Assembly (NCBI GenBank): GCA_002329545.1
Contig: DCTJ01000076.1
Location: 1-12,871 of the forward strand
DNA: 12,871 nucleotides
Direction of reading: 5' to 3'
Source of the DNA: Candidatus Omnitrophica bacterium UBA1443
Lineage (GTDB): Bacteria > Omnitrophota > Omnitrophia > Omnitrophales > Aquincolibacteriaceae
A program made the position numbers and the translations under genes. This document shows positions 1 through 7,715 of the stretch, piece after piece. The notes beneath the pieces are model-generated. The model did not search any database. It saw only the letters and a list, made by a program, of their open reading frames with translations, and was not told the origin of the DNA. Within the stretch, counting starts at the first letter, position 1. The number at the start of each line of letters is the position of its first letter.

Positions 1-2
1 TC

Positions 3-1439
3 GACCGTGAAATTCCGGCCGCCAATATAAACATTTTTGATGAAGTTCCGGATTCGGCGTTTTTTACTAATCGGCACGCCCGGAAGCGTCTTTCCGCGGA
101 AGAGCTCGAGAAGGGTTATTCTGAAACCGAAGGGCCCGATTTGAGCGCGCCGATGACGGTGACCAAGGGGAAACAGGAAGGACTCCATCCGGGTTTTTTT
201 ATTCGGGATGCCAGGGGAGACGCCTATTGTCTGAAATTTGACGCGGAAGGATATCTGGAGCTGGCGACCGCGGCGGAAGTCATCGCGTCCCGGTTTTATT
301 ACGCGATCGGATATAACGTGCCCCAGTACACGATGTTCCGGTTTCGGCCAGAAGACATTGTGGCGGGTGAGAACGCCTACACCTATGACGACACCGGATT
401 TCGGAAAAAAATGACGCCCGACTTGCTGGATCAATATCTGTCCTTTTTGCCCATTACGGAAGAAGGGGAGTACCTGGCGTCTCGTAGCAAGATTGTCCCC
501 GGCAGGAATGCGGGGTACTTCAGTTTTTATTCCCGGCGCAAGGATGATCCCGAAGATACAATCAATCATCGCGACCGGCGGGAAATTCGGGCGATATCTG
601 TTTTTTCAATGTGGCTCAACAACTATGATGTCCGTGAGGATAACACGCTGGACATGGAAGTGGTAGAGAACGGGAGACCGGTCATTAAACATTACCTGAT
701 CGATTTTAATAGCGCTCTCGGAGCCGCGCATGGTGGTCCTAAGCCCCCCATGTTCGGGCACGAATACATGATCGATTACGGGGAAACGGCCAAGGCGTTT
801 CTTTCTCTCGGATTGTGGGAAAAGCCATGGCAGAAAAAATGGCGAGTTGTTGATGAGAGGCCGTATGAGTCGCCCGCCGTGGGGTATTTTAGCAACGAGG
901 GTTTTGATCCTGAGTCCCACAAGGTCCAGCTGCCTTACGAAACTTTCCGGGTTTTGACAAAGGCTGACGGTTTTTGGGCCGCAAAAATCATGAAGAGTTT
1001 TACGGATGAAGATGTCCGTGCCATGGTCAAGGCGGGGCGATATTCAAACGCGGAAGATGAAGACTATATCGCGAAGACGCTGATTGAGCGTCGGGACATG
1101 ATCGCCCGCTACTGGTTTTCACAGACGACACCGCTGGACCAGTTTGAACTAAGCGGAAATGTTTTACGCTTCAGAGATCTTGCTCTCCATTACGGGTGGG
1201 GCGACCCGGACGCGATCGATTATACCGCCGAAGTTTTTGCGGGTTCAAAAAGACGGAAACCCGACGAAATTTTAACCTCCCAGGAGCCGGTGTTTTCACT
1301 GAACCCGCGCTACATAAGCCCGAATCGGACCGTTGAACTCAGAATTCGTGTCAGTCGACGGGGTGATGAGGATCCAAGCCCCTACATCAAAATTATTCTG
1401 GATGAGGGCGGTGTCCGGCAGATCAGACACGAAGATTAA
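3..1439 (+). CDS. Kinase-like protein of unknown function, 5'-truncated
   Basis: The frame is open from the left edge of the window, so the real start lies upstream. At least 478 residues are visible, and a TTG at 141 is only an internal codon. I do not recognise a named family, although the sequence resembles large uncharacterised proteins of acidobacteria and other environmental bacteria. Numbering from codon 141 as residue 1, a lysine at 32 (LKFD) is followed by a conserved-looking helix with AEVIASRF. A catalytic-loop-like D163-V-R-E-D-N168 comes next, then LID188-F189-N190 in place of a DFG. This order (Lys, Glu helix, D-x4-N, D-F) is that of protein-kinase and HipA-like folds, so I infer an atypical kinase or a pseudokinase. 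The last 100 or so residues look like a separate beta-rich domain. There is no transmembrane segment in the visible part. That it is a real gene is secure; the function is inference. Confidence 0.82.
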   Translation, partial: DREIPAANINIFDEVPDSAFFTNRHARKRLSAEELEKGYSETEGPDLSAPMTVTKGKQEGLHPGFFIRDARGDAYCLKFDAEGYLELATAAEVIASRFYYAIGYNVPQYTMFRFRPEDIVAGENAYTYDDTGFRKKMTPDLLDQYLSFLPITEEGEYLASRSKIVPGRNAGYFSFYSRRKDDPEDTINHRDRREIRAISVFSMWLNNYDVREDNTLDMEVVENGRPVIKHYLIDFNSALGAAHGGPKPPMFGHEYMIDYGETAKAFLSLGLWEKPWQKKWRVVDERPYESPAVGYFSNEGFDPESHKVQLPYETFRVLTKADGFWAAKIMKSFTDEDVRAMVKAGRYSNAEDEDYIAKTLIERRDMIARYWFSQTTPLDQFELSGNVLRFRDLALHYGWGDPDAIDYTAEVFAGSKRRKPDEILTSQEPVFSLNPRYISPNRTVELRIRVSRRGDEDPSPYIKIILDEGGVRQIRHED

Positions 1440-2057
1440 GGCGCTCGCGAACCCGCTCCATCAGGAGCGGAACCTCCAAATTCAAATGACTTTTGTTTTC
1501 CCACTGTAAAACCCTCCCTGTAGTGCTTTCCTTTAATCAAGGGTGAAACCTGTGGAGTCGAGAGACGGGCGCAGGTACCGTGAGGAGTTGGTTTGCCTTG
1601 CGAAACGACCATATTCCGTCGGGACCAAGCGGGGGAGCCAAACAGAGGTCTGCCCCTTCAATTTTTCGCGAAAGCATTTCGCATTTTTGAAGACGACACC
1701 AGCTCTCTTGAAAAAAAGGTTGCCGCGGTCGTGAGCGCTAGTTTTTCAATAGAATAAACGGGAGGCCCCTGGATTTTGACAGGAATGGATTTAATTTTTT
1801 GCGGGATGATCTGAAAGATCGTCTGAGGCCTGAACGTCTTTGTGAGAGTATTTGGGAACCGGAAGGCGAAATCCGCTGGAAGTCCGAGAATACGGAGCTC
1901 TACTTTCAGCAGGTGTTTATTACGGTTGTCTCAAGATGCTTGAGTTAGATCGCGAAATACATTAGGCTCACTATTTTGAGAAGAATCGGCGCTGGGACGC
2001 GGCCATGGATTCTGCCGCGCCGATATTGCAGGCAAACTTTTACCCCGGAGCATTTGA
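1440..2057. other. Degraded intergenic region upstream of the sirtuin
   Basis: This stretch of about 620 bases holds no intact gene that I can support. It contains the hairpin just after the first gene, and a segment near 1630-1682 that looks like decayed repeat or mobile DNA, with a small inverted repeat GCGAAA-GCA-TTTCGC at 1668-1682 followed by a T run. The coding-like relic entered separately begins at 1742. A GTG-initiated frame at 1543-1734 exists but has no ribosome binding site and an atypical composition, so I do not call it a gene. Confidence 0.5.
1453..1470 (+). terminator. GC-rich hairpin after the kinase-like gene
   Basis: CCGCTCC, a four-base ATCA loop and GGAGCGG form a perfect 7-bp stem starting 14 bases after the stop codon. 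A T-rich patch (ACTTTTGTTTT) only appears about 17 bases further on, so this is not a textbook intrinsic terminator. It may stabilise the 3' end or act with Rho. Confidence 0.4.
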
Positions 2058-2100
2058 ATGGATGTCCACGAAACGATCCATAAAGTCGCGGAACTGTTAA
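1742..2100 (+). pseudogene. Possible frameshifted coding relic before the sirtuin
   Basis: Two adjoining reading frames look protein-like although neither is a gene. The frame at 1742-1948 is open for 68 codons and ends TELYFQQVF before drifting. From about 1918 the sense-like reading continues in another frame with YYGCLKMLELDREIH, meets a TAG at 1963-1965, then continues with AHYFEKNRRWDAAM and PGAFEWM. It stops at 2098-2100, inside the sirtuin coding sequence in a different frame. Aromatic and charged residues are spread as in a real protein. Spliced together, the pieces suggest one ancestral protein broken by a frameshift and a nonsense mutation. I recognise no family. The resemblance to coding sequence could be chance. 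Confidence 0.3.
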
Positions 2101-2825
2101 AGAAGTCAAGAAGTATTCTGTTTATTACCGGAGCGGGGGTTTCCGCGGATTCGGGGTTGCCGACATATCGGGGACTTGGCGGACTTTATGATGATGTTGA
2201 AACCGAAGACGGTATTCCGATCGAAATGGCGCTGGCAGGGGATATGCTCCGGAAGAGACCCGAGGTAACCTGGAAATATCTTTCCCAGATCGAACGGAAA
2301 TGTCGCGGAGCAAGACCGAACCGGGCCCACGAGGTCATTGCCGAAATGGAAAGGTGGTTCGAGCGTGTTTGGGTTCTCACACAAAATATCGACAGCTTCC
2401 ATCACGTAGCCGGCTCCAGAAATGTGATCGACATCCATGGGGACATGCATGATATCCAGTGTGAAGAATGCGGTTGGAAGACCCGCGTCGAGAATTATGA
2501 CGGTCTCGAGATACCTCCGCGCTGTCCCAAATGTGATGCAATCGTCCGGCCGGATGTTGTCTTTTTTGGTGAGTGCTTGCAACCTGGCAAAGTCAGGTTG
2601 ATGGAACGGGAGATTGGGCGGCCGTTTGATGTCTATTTTTCCATCGGAACGACAAGTGTTTTTCCCTATATCAAACACCCTATGATCCTGGCCTCACATC
2701 TTGGGCGTTCCACGATCGAGATTAATCCTGACACGACGGACATCTCCGGGTGGGTGGATATCAGGATCCCCATGGGCGCCGCCGCAGCTCTTGATGCCTT
2801 ATGGCAGGAACTCGCCGCTCCCTAA
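2058..2825 (+). CDS. Sirtuin, NAD-dependent protein deacylase (Sir2/CobB family)
   Basis: Sirtuins remove acyl groups from protein lysines in the cytosol, consuming NAD and releasing nicotinamide and O-acyl-ADP-ribose. This 255-residue protein has the usual bacterial length and every core motif. The NAD-binding GAGVSADSG spans 25-33 and PTYRG 35-39. TQNID is at 108-112 and the catalytic histidine is H127 in HG. Four zinc cysteines (C135, C138, C156, C159) form two CxxC pairs. GTTS and EINPD follow near the C-terminus. The sequence GGAG lies 7 bases before the ATG, which supports this start. By counting from W72 to P87, the positions equivalent to the Tyr and Arg of the desuccinylase Y-x-x-R signature are L75 and I78. 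It is therefore more likely a deacetylase or a long-chain deacylase than a desuccinylase. It stands alone on its strand, between a decayed region and a dead transposase. Confidence 0.95.
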   Translation: MDVHETIHKVAELLKKSRSILFITGAGVSADSGLPTYRGLGGLYDDVETEDGIPIEMALAGDMLRKRPEVTWKYLSQIERKCRGARPNRAHEVIAEMERWFERVWVLTQNIDSFHHVAGSRNVIDIHGDMHDIQCEECGWKTRVENYDGLEIPPRCPKCDAIVRPDVVFFGECLQPGKVRLMEREIGRPFDVYFSIGTTSVFPYIKHPMILASHLGRSTIEINPDTTDISGWVDIRIPMGAAAALDALWQELAAP

Positions 2826-3170
2826 TTGATGCTGGCGCAGATGAGCGCGCAACCCAGACGGAGGAAAGCATCATGGATGTCCGAATGGCGCTCGTAATAG
2901 ATTCACAGACGACGAAATCAGTTCAGCCAGTTTAAGGACCGTTCAATTAACCATTGATCATTGCCAGGGTGATGATTGCTACGAGACGTCGATCAATTTT
3001 TGGCTGGATATTCCTTTTTCGAAGTTTGTTACGGAAATCCGCGGAACTGTAGCCTTCTCGATTCGGAATGGGTGGCCGTCCATTGGAACCCCTGGGTTTT
3101 GTTAGGCGCTTTACTTTAATAAAACGCGACATGAGTTTGTCAGAGCGGATTGGACATACCTGTGTAACCG
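2822..3170 (-). pseudogene. IS5-family transposase C-terminal relic
   Basis: Read on the minus strand, the region encodes recognisable pieces of an IS5-family DDE transposase in at least two frames. The upstream frame, ending at 2947, has PIRS, GRPP, then GYSSADFRNKLRKRNIQPK, the usual region after the second catalytic Asp. The sequence then shifts frame to QWLIERSLNWLN, FRRL, YYERHSDIHDAFLRLG and CALIC, the classic C-terminal block containing the catalytic Glu. Two in-frame TGA codons (2918-2920 and 2903-2905) interrupt this block. The final stop at 2822-2824 overlaps the sirtuin stop on the other strand. The N-terminal half and any clear terminal inverted repeats are missing. The element is dead and old, and it fills almost the whole gap between its neighbours. 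Confidence 0.8.
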
Positions 3171-3173
3171 CCT

Positions 3174-5441
3174 CTAGGCGCCCGGATTGGTGACGGGCTG
3201 GGAGAGCGGCAGAGAGAAGGAAAACAGACTGCCTTTTTTATACTCCGATTCTACGGAAACGGTTCCGTGATGCGTCTCCACAATTTTTTTTGAGATAGCC
3301 AACCCAAGTCCGGTTCCGCCCGGAGCGATGCTTTGCGCCGATTCCAGCTGGGAAAATTTTTTGAAAATTTTGGGCAGATCTTTTTGCTGAATTCCGATGC
3401 CCGTGTCTTGGACCGAAACTACCACGCGGTTGTTTTTAAAGGCCGTCGAGAGGGTGATCGAACCTTGAGAGGTGAACTTGATCGCGTTTTGCAGAAAGTT
3501 TGTGATGACCTGCACGATCTTGTCAGGGTCCATATCGGCTGCCGGAACCGACGCGTCCGTTTTAACTTCAAAACGAAGGTTTTTTTCTTTAACGAGCGGC
3601 CCCATGGATTCCGCGACATCACAAACAAGGGCATTGATATCTGTTTTTTTGATCCGGAATTCAATGACTCCGGCGTCCAGTTTGTGAAAAGCGAGGACGT
3701 CGTTCACGAGACGCGTTAAACGGTCCGCGCATCTTTTTGATATTTCAAGGGTCTCTCTTTGCTCGGCATTTAGCGGCCCTGTCAGCCCCTCCAGGACAAT
3801 GTTGATGCCTTCCTTGACGGAGTGAATAGGAGTTCGAAGTTCATGGGAAACCATCTGGATCAGGTCGGACTTGATTTCGACGGATTCCCGGTATTTATGT
3901 TCCGTAATATCTCTGGCGAAACAATGGAATCCGTCAAAGAATTTGTTCTCGCCGCCGGGGGGGATCAGGACAAGGAACTGATGCAACATCGATTTGTCTT
4001 TCCGGAGGGCCTTGACTTCCAGCTCCAATTTCCCGGTCTTTTCCAGTGTCTCGGAAGCGGTTTTTACTTTATTCTGGTCTTCCTGGCTTATTGTTGAAAA
4101 CAGATTCAGTCCGGTCATTTCTTCCGGCGTGTATCCCAGCATGGCGGCATAAGCCTTATTCACCATCAAAAAGTTCATGTTTTTGTCGAGGCGGGCGATT
4201 CCATCCAGGGCGTTTTCCATGGCGGTCATATTTTCCTCGAGTTGTTTTTCCGTCATGATCCGTTGGGTGATGTCTTCCGAAATCCCGAGCAGATAGATTG
4301 GATTTCCGGCCTCGTCGAGAATTGGAATTTTTTTGGTGTGTAAAATCCGAGGCCCTTTTTTCAGGGTGTTGATGGGTTCTTCGGTGATTTCTAGTAGCAC
4401 CTTGTTTTTGAGAGTGTCGCGATCTTTTTGAATGAAAAAATCAGCTTGTTCCCTGGGGAAAAAGCAATAGTCGTTTTTGCCGATGAGCTCTTTGCGGGAG
4501 TAACCGAGGAGCTGTTCGCCGGCCCGGTTGAAGCGAACAAAACGCAATTCATTCGCGTCCTTGATAAAAATCATGTCCGGAATATTTTCGATCACGGAAT
4601 CCAGAAAGACATTCGCGTTCCGGAGATTGTTTTCTGCCCGCAATCTTTCCTGGACTTCATCTTGGAGCTGTTGGTTTGACGCTGAAAGCTCAACGGCTTT
4701 TTGTTCCAGTTCCAGCGTCCGTTCCCTGACTTTTTTTTCAAGGGTCTGATTGACGTTTTTCAGCTGGTCGAGATAGCCTCTGATTTTCCGGAGGATGGGG
4801 ATGAAGGTGAGAACTCCGGTTATCAGAAGAGCTAGCAGGGTTGAGGCAAAGAAAACGATCCCCAGATTTTTCAGGAAGACGATGCGCCGGAGGCTTTCCC
4901 TCTGGTATTGGCGAACGCTTCCCCGAAGCATGCTTAGCACGCGCAGCGTTTGTGCGTTCAGTGCCCGAAGCTGGGGATAATCAGAACTGACATGGACTGG
5001 AGTACCTATCATGAAATTTTTTACGGAATTGATATAGTCCAGAATTTCGTCGTTGAGCCGGGAGGGAGGATGGCAATAGAGGCGGTAGAGAGTCCGTTGA
5101 AGATCCGCGGGGAGCGAAGAAAGAGCGAGGCTCGCGGGTTGGTTGCTTGTAAAAACAAGGGTCAGAGAAAGGGCCTCATGAACTTCTTTTCTCAGGATTT
5201 GCCGCTCTGGCGGGGTGTTGGACTGCGCGTATTCAGACGCGAGAAAGTTGGCTTTATGAATAAATCCCCACTGATTTTCCATGGTCGCGATCACCAGCGC
5301 GTCGTGCTCGGCCCGCTTTACCTCGTAAATCAGAAGCATGAAGGCGCCGGTAGCCAGGATAGCTAACAGGCCCAAGGTCAGGATAAACCGGATTTTCGTG
5401 AAGAAAATGACGGGATCTTCCTTGCCGCGAGTCGGGGTCAT
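3174..5441 (-). CDS. Membrane sensor histidine kinase with two PAS domains
   Basis: This 755-residue kinase would sense a signal at the membrane and autophosphorylate on histidine. A transmembrane helix at about 17-39 is followed by a periplasmic region (40-188) that I do not recognise and that looks helical. A second membrane helix lies at about 189-215, then a coiled coil near 222-280. Two PAS domains follow (about 280-395 and 405-515), each closing with a PAC-like end, GISEDITQR and FARDITEHK. HisKA carries H533 in SHELRTP. The ATPase domain has N652 in the N box, DTGIGI at 679-684 and GGTGLGLAIS at 708-717. All catalytic parts look intact. There is no attached receiver, so it must phosphorylate a partner, most simply one or both receivers encoded just upstream. 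Its ATG overlaps the preceding gene's TGA by 4 bp, implying translational coupling. The downstream end abuts a transposase relic. Confidence 0.96.
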   Translation of the reverse strand: MTPTRGKEDPVIFFTKIRFILTLGLLAILATGAFMLLIYEVKRAEHDALVIATMENQWGFIHKANFLASEYAQSNTPPERQILRKEVHEALSLTLVFTSNQPASLALSSLPADLQRTLYRLYCHPPSRLNDEILDYINSVKNFMIGTPVHVSSDYPQLRALNAQTLRVLSMLRGSVRQYQRESLRRIVFLKNLGIVFFASTLLALLITGVLTFIPILRKIRGYLDQLKNVNQTLEKKVRERTLELEQKAVELSASNQQLQDEVQERLRAENNLRNANVFLDSVIENIPDMIFIKDANELRFVRFNRAGEQLLGYSRKELIGKNDYCFFPREQADFFIQKDRDTLKNKVLLEITEEPINTLKKGPRILHTKKIPILDEAGNPIYLLGISEDITQRIMTEKQLEENMTAMENALDGIARLDKNMNFLMVNKAYAAMLGYTPEEMTGLNLFSTISQEDQNKVKTASETLEKTGKLELEVKALRKDKSMLHQFLVLIPPGGENKFFDGFHCFARDITEHKYRESVEIKSDLIQMVSHELRTPIHSVKEGINIVLEGLTGPLNAEQRETLEISKRCADRLTRLVNDVLAFHKLDAGVIEFRIKKTDINALVCDVAESMGPLVKEKNLRFEVKTDASVPAADMDPDKIVQVITNFLQNAIKFTSQGSITLSTAFKNNRVVVSVQDTGIGIQQKDLPKIFKKFSQLESAQSIAPGGTGLGLAISKKIVETHHGTVSVESEYKKGSLFSFSLPLSQPVTNPGA

Positions 5442-7132
5442 GCAGGGGCTCCCAGATAAAAACCCTGCCCGTATTTCACGCCAAGCCCCCTGAGGGTATC
5501 AAGATCTTCCCGCGACTCAATCCCTTCCGCGATCACTTCAGCGTCCAGGTCTTCGGCGATCTTGAGAACCCGCCGGAGTGTTTTTTCGATCTGAGCGTCC
5601 CGCGCGATTCCCCGGATATATCTTTTGTCCAGCTTGATAACGTCTGGTTCAAGGAGAATAAGGTTTTCAAGGCAAGTGTTCCCAAATCCGACGTCGTCGA
5701 TCGCGATGGAAACACCGGACCGTTTAAAAGTTTCTACGGGGTCAATCAGGTGGGAAGGATCCCCGAGGATTTGTTGTTCGCTGATTTCAAGACAGTAACT
5801 TTTGGCGGGACAGCTGACGGAGAGTTTTTCAACGACTTCGTCGGGAGAAATATCAACGATTGTCGCGGGGAAAAGGTTGATGTGCCGGTAAAGCTCGGGG
5901 GCGAGGGGAGCGGAGGCCGAAACACAGGAGCGAAAACAATAATGATCGACGAGAGTGAGCATGTTTTGTTCTCGCGCGATCCGGAAAAAATCATTCGGCA
6001 TCACGATGGAGCCGTTGTTCAGACGGCTCAAAAATTCATAGCCTATGATGGAAAGATCCGTCAGATTCAGGATGGGTTGTTTGAGCGCGAAAAAATCTGT
6101 TCCCCGGCGGAGGACGGCGGAGAGCTGCTCAGCGTAGGTGGAGATTTTGGCGTCGGCAGAACTAACCTCCTCTTCATCCAGGGAGATGCAATTTTTTCCT
6201 TTTTGTTTGCTCTGACGGAGCAAAGGATTCGCGATCGCGAGCAGTTCATCAACGGATGTCACGTTGCTTGAAACGGGGGTTAGCCCGATACTTGCCGTGA
6301 TTTGGAGCGTATCGCGATCGCTGACATAAATCACGCATTCGGCGATAGTCATTCGGATTCGCTCCGCCAGATGGATCCCTTCGCCATGGCTTGTTTTGGG
6401 GAGAAGAAGAATGAATTCATCTCCTCCAATTCGCGCCACATGATCGCTTTCCCGAACCACTTCCTTGATCTTTTTCGCGATTTCCTTAAGAAGCATATCG
6501 CCCACGGGATGTCCCAAAGAGTCATTGATGTGCTTAAAATTATCGATATCAAGGAGAAGCGCGAGGAGACCGTGGCCCTCTCTCAGCATTAGCTGAAGCT
6601 CCCGGGTCAAAGCCTGCTGAAGGCCGCGCCGATTAAAAAGTTCGGTCAAGGGATCCATCAAAGCCATTTTTTCGAGGCGTAAACTGGTTTCCCTGAGCCG
6701 TCCCGTGACGGATGCCAGCTTCTCCTTGATCCGGTGACGGTCAATCGCGTGGTGGATGATTCGCGTGAGAAAGCGCGAGCTAATGTCGCTTTTGACCAGG
6801 TAATCTTCCGCGCCGCGTCGGACGGCATCAATCGCGACTTGATCGTTATCGAGGCCGGTTATGATGACGACGGGTTTGTGCCTGGCTTCAGCCTTGATCT
6901 TTGAGAAGGTTTCAATGCCGGAGGAGTCAGGAAGCATGAGATCAAGCAGGATGAGATCATAGTGGTTGATCCGGAGAGAGTCGAGGGCCCTTTCAAGAGA
7001 AGGAGAGATCGTGATAGCGAGCGACGGGTTCCTTTCTTTACTCAGGCGAATCTTCAGAATGTTAGCAAAGTCTAAATCATCTTCAACCAGCAAGATATTC
7101 CAACTCGTTACGTCACCGCGCTTTTCGATCAT
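5438..7132 (-). CDS. REC-GGDEF-EAL response regulator (c-di-GMP synthesis/degradation)
   Basis: This 564-residue cytosolic regulator should make and/or hydrolyse cyclic di-GMP under phosphorylation control. The receiver (about 10-130) has E17/D18/D19, phospho-acceptor D64, T92 and K114. The GGDEF domain (about 155-320) has an intact GGDEF at 236-240 and a product-inhibition site R227-E-S-D230 exactly five residues before it. The EAL domain (about 330-564) reads E366-F-L rather than EAL. It keeps N419, E449, D479-D480, K500, E536 and Q556 at the expected metal and catalytic positions, so phosphodiesterase activity remains possible. The protein ends right after GQGFYLGAPA, earlier than many EAL proteins. 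A GGGAG sits 6 bases before the ATG, and the gene starts 13 bases after the upstream receiver gene ends. Which activity dominates cannot be read from sequence. Confidence 0.95.
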   Translation of the reverse strand: MIEKRGDVTSWNILLVEDDLDFANILKIRLSKERNPSLAITISPSLERALDSLRINHYDLILLDLMLPDSSGIETFSKIKAEARHKPVVIITGLDNDQVAIDAVRRGAEDYLVKSDISSRFLTRIIHHAIDRHRIKEKLASVTGRLRETSLRLEKMALMDPLTELFNRRGLQQALTRELQLMLREGHGLLALLLDIDNFKHINDSLGHPVGDMLLKEIAKKIKEVVRESDHVARIGGDEFILLLPKTSHGEGIHLAERIRMTIAECVIYVSDRDTLQITASIGLTPVSSNVTSVDELLAIANPLLRQSKQKGKNCISLDEEEVSSADAKISTYAEQLSAVLRRGTDFFALKQPILNLTDLSIIGYEFLSRLNNGSIVMPNDFFRIAREQNMLTLVDHYCFRSCVSASAPLAPELYRHINLFPATIVDISPDEVVEKLSVSCPAKSYCLEISEQQILGDPSHLIDPVETFKRSGVSIAIDDVGFGNTCLENLILLEPDVIKLDKRYIRGIARDAQIEKTLRRVLKIAEDLDAEVIAEGIESREDLDTLRGLGVKYGQGFYLGAPA

Positions 7133-7145
7133 GCGTTCTCCCTTC

Positions 7146-7598
7146 TCAGGACGACATGATGCGATTGATTTCTGTTAAAAGATCATTGAACTCGTAGGGC
7201 TTTGTCAGATAAGCGTCTGCCCCGATGACTTTTCCGACTACTTTGTCGACCAGGGTATCCTTGCCGGTTAACATGATGATGGGAATCTTGGCGATCCTTT
7301 CGTCAAAGCTTTCCCGAAGGGCTTTGCAGACTTCTTCGCCGGGAAGTTTGGGGATCATCAGATCAAGAATTAAAAGATCCGGAATTTTATCGATGGCTTC
7401 CCTGAGGCCTGTCGCGCCGTCAAACACGGCGATGACCTCATAGCCAAGCTTTTGGAGCCTTAGTGTGAGGAACTTGTTGGCGCTTGGCTCATCTTCGACG
7501 ACCAGAATACGTTTTTTCTGTGTAGTTGGCATTTGCAACTCAAGGGCGCTCCCGGACCGCGAGGCGACAGGGGTGTCATTTTGCACTTTCATGACCAT
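7146..7598 (-). CDS. Single-domain response regulator (REC only)
   Basis: This is a 150-residue stand-alone receiver. The first 28 residues are a polar, probably disordered tail. The REC fold follows, with the acidic pair E35-D36, phospho-acceptor D79 in LILDLMIP, T111 in MLTGKD and K133 followed by P134. No output domain is attached, so it probably shuttles phosphate or acts by protein contact, as CheY and Spo0F types do. I chose the ATG at 7596-7598 because a perfect AGGAGG lies 5 bases before it. An upstream ATG at 7665-7667 in the same frame would add 23 residues and lacks such a site. The gene opens the operon with the GGDEF/EAL regulator and the kinase, which suggests all three share one phosphorelay. 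Confidence 0.93.
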   Translation of the reverse strand: MVMKVQNDTPVASRSGSALELQMPTTQKKRILVVEDEPSANKFLTLRLQKLGYEVIAVFDGATGLREAIDKIPDLLILDLMIPKLPGEEVCKALRESFDERIAKIPIIMLTGKDTLVDKVVGKVIGADAYLTKPYEFNDLLTEINRIMSS

Positions 7599-7603
7599 GC
7601 GAG

Positions 7604-7609
7604 CCTCCT
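7604..7609 (-). promoter_or_regulatory. Strong ribosome binding site of the receiver gene
   Basis: On the minus strand this reads AGGAGG, fully complementary to the 16S anti-Shine-Dalgarno core, 5 bases before the ATG at 7598. It decides the start of the receiver gene against the longer frame beginning at 7667. Confidence 0.8.
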
Positions 7610-7686
7610 CATGAAAGGAGCTGCTTTTTTGTGCGTTTTTAGGATACAATCCGCTATAGAATGACACTTTCTTAAATTCTAAAAGA

Positions 7687-7715
7687 AGTATACTCCCTCA
7701 CCCGTCAAAAAGCAA
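7687..7715 (-). promoter_or_regulatory. Candidate sigma70-type promoter for the signalling operon
   Basis: Reading leftward on the minus strand, TTGCTT (7715-7710) and TATACT (7692-7687) are separated by exactly 17 bases. The -10 box matches 5 of 6 consensus positions; the -35 is weaker. Transcription would start near 7680, giving an 80-base leader before the receiver gene. One arm of an inverted repeat containing TTTTTGACGGG falls within the spacer, where a regulator could act. Confidence 0.45.

Noticed and set aside
1543..1734. A 63-codon GTG-initiated frame in the left intergenic region
   Set aside because: It lacks a ribosome binding site, has low-complexity basic composition and lies in apparently repeat-derived sequence.
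2106..2678. A 190-codon minus-strand frame opposite the sirtuin
   Set aside because: It is the antisense shadow of a gene with every sirtuin motif, and its own translation matches nothing.
5750..6271. A 173-codon plus-strand frame opposite the EAL domain
   Set aside because: It is antisense to clearly conserved EAL and linker sequence, with no ribosome binding site noted.
7599..7667. A 23-residue N-terminal extension of the stand-alone receiver
   Set aside because: The internal ATG at 7598 has a perfect AGGAGG 5 bases upstream; the extension has no comparable site.
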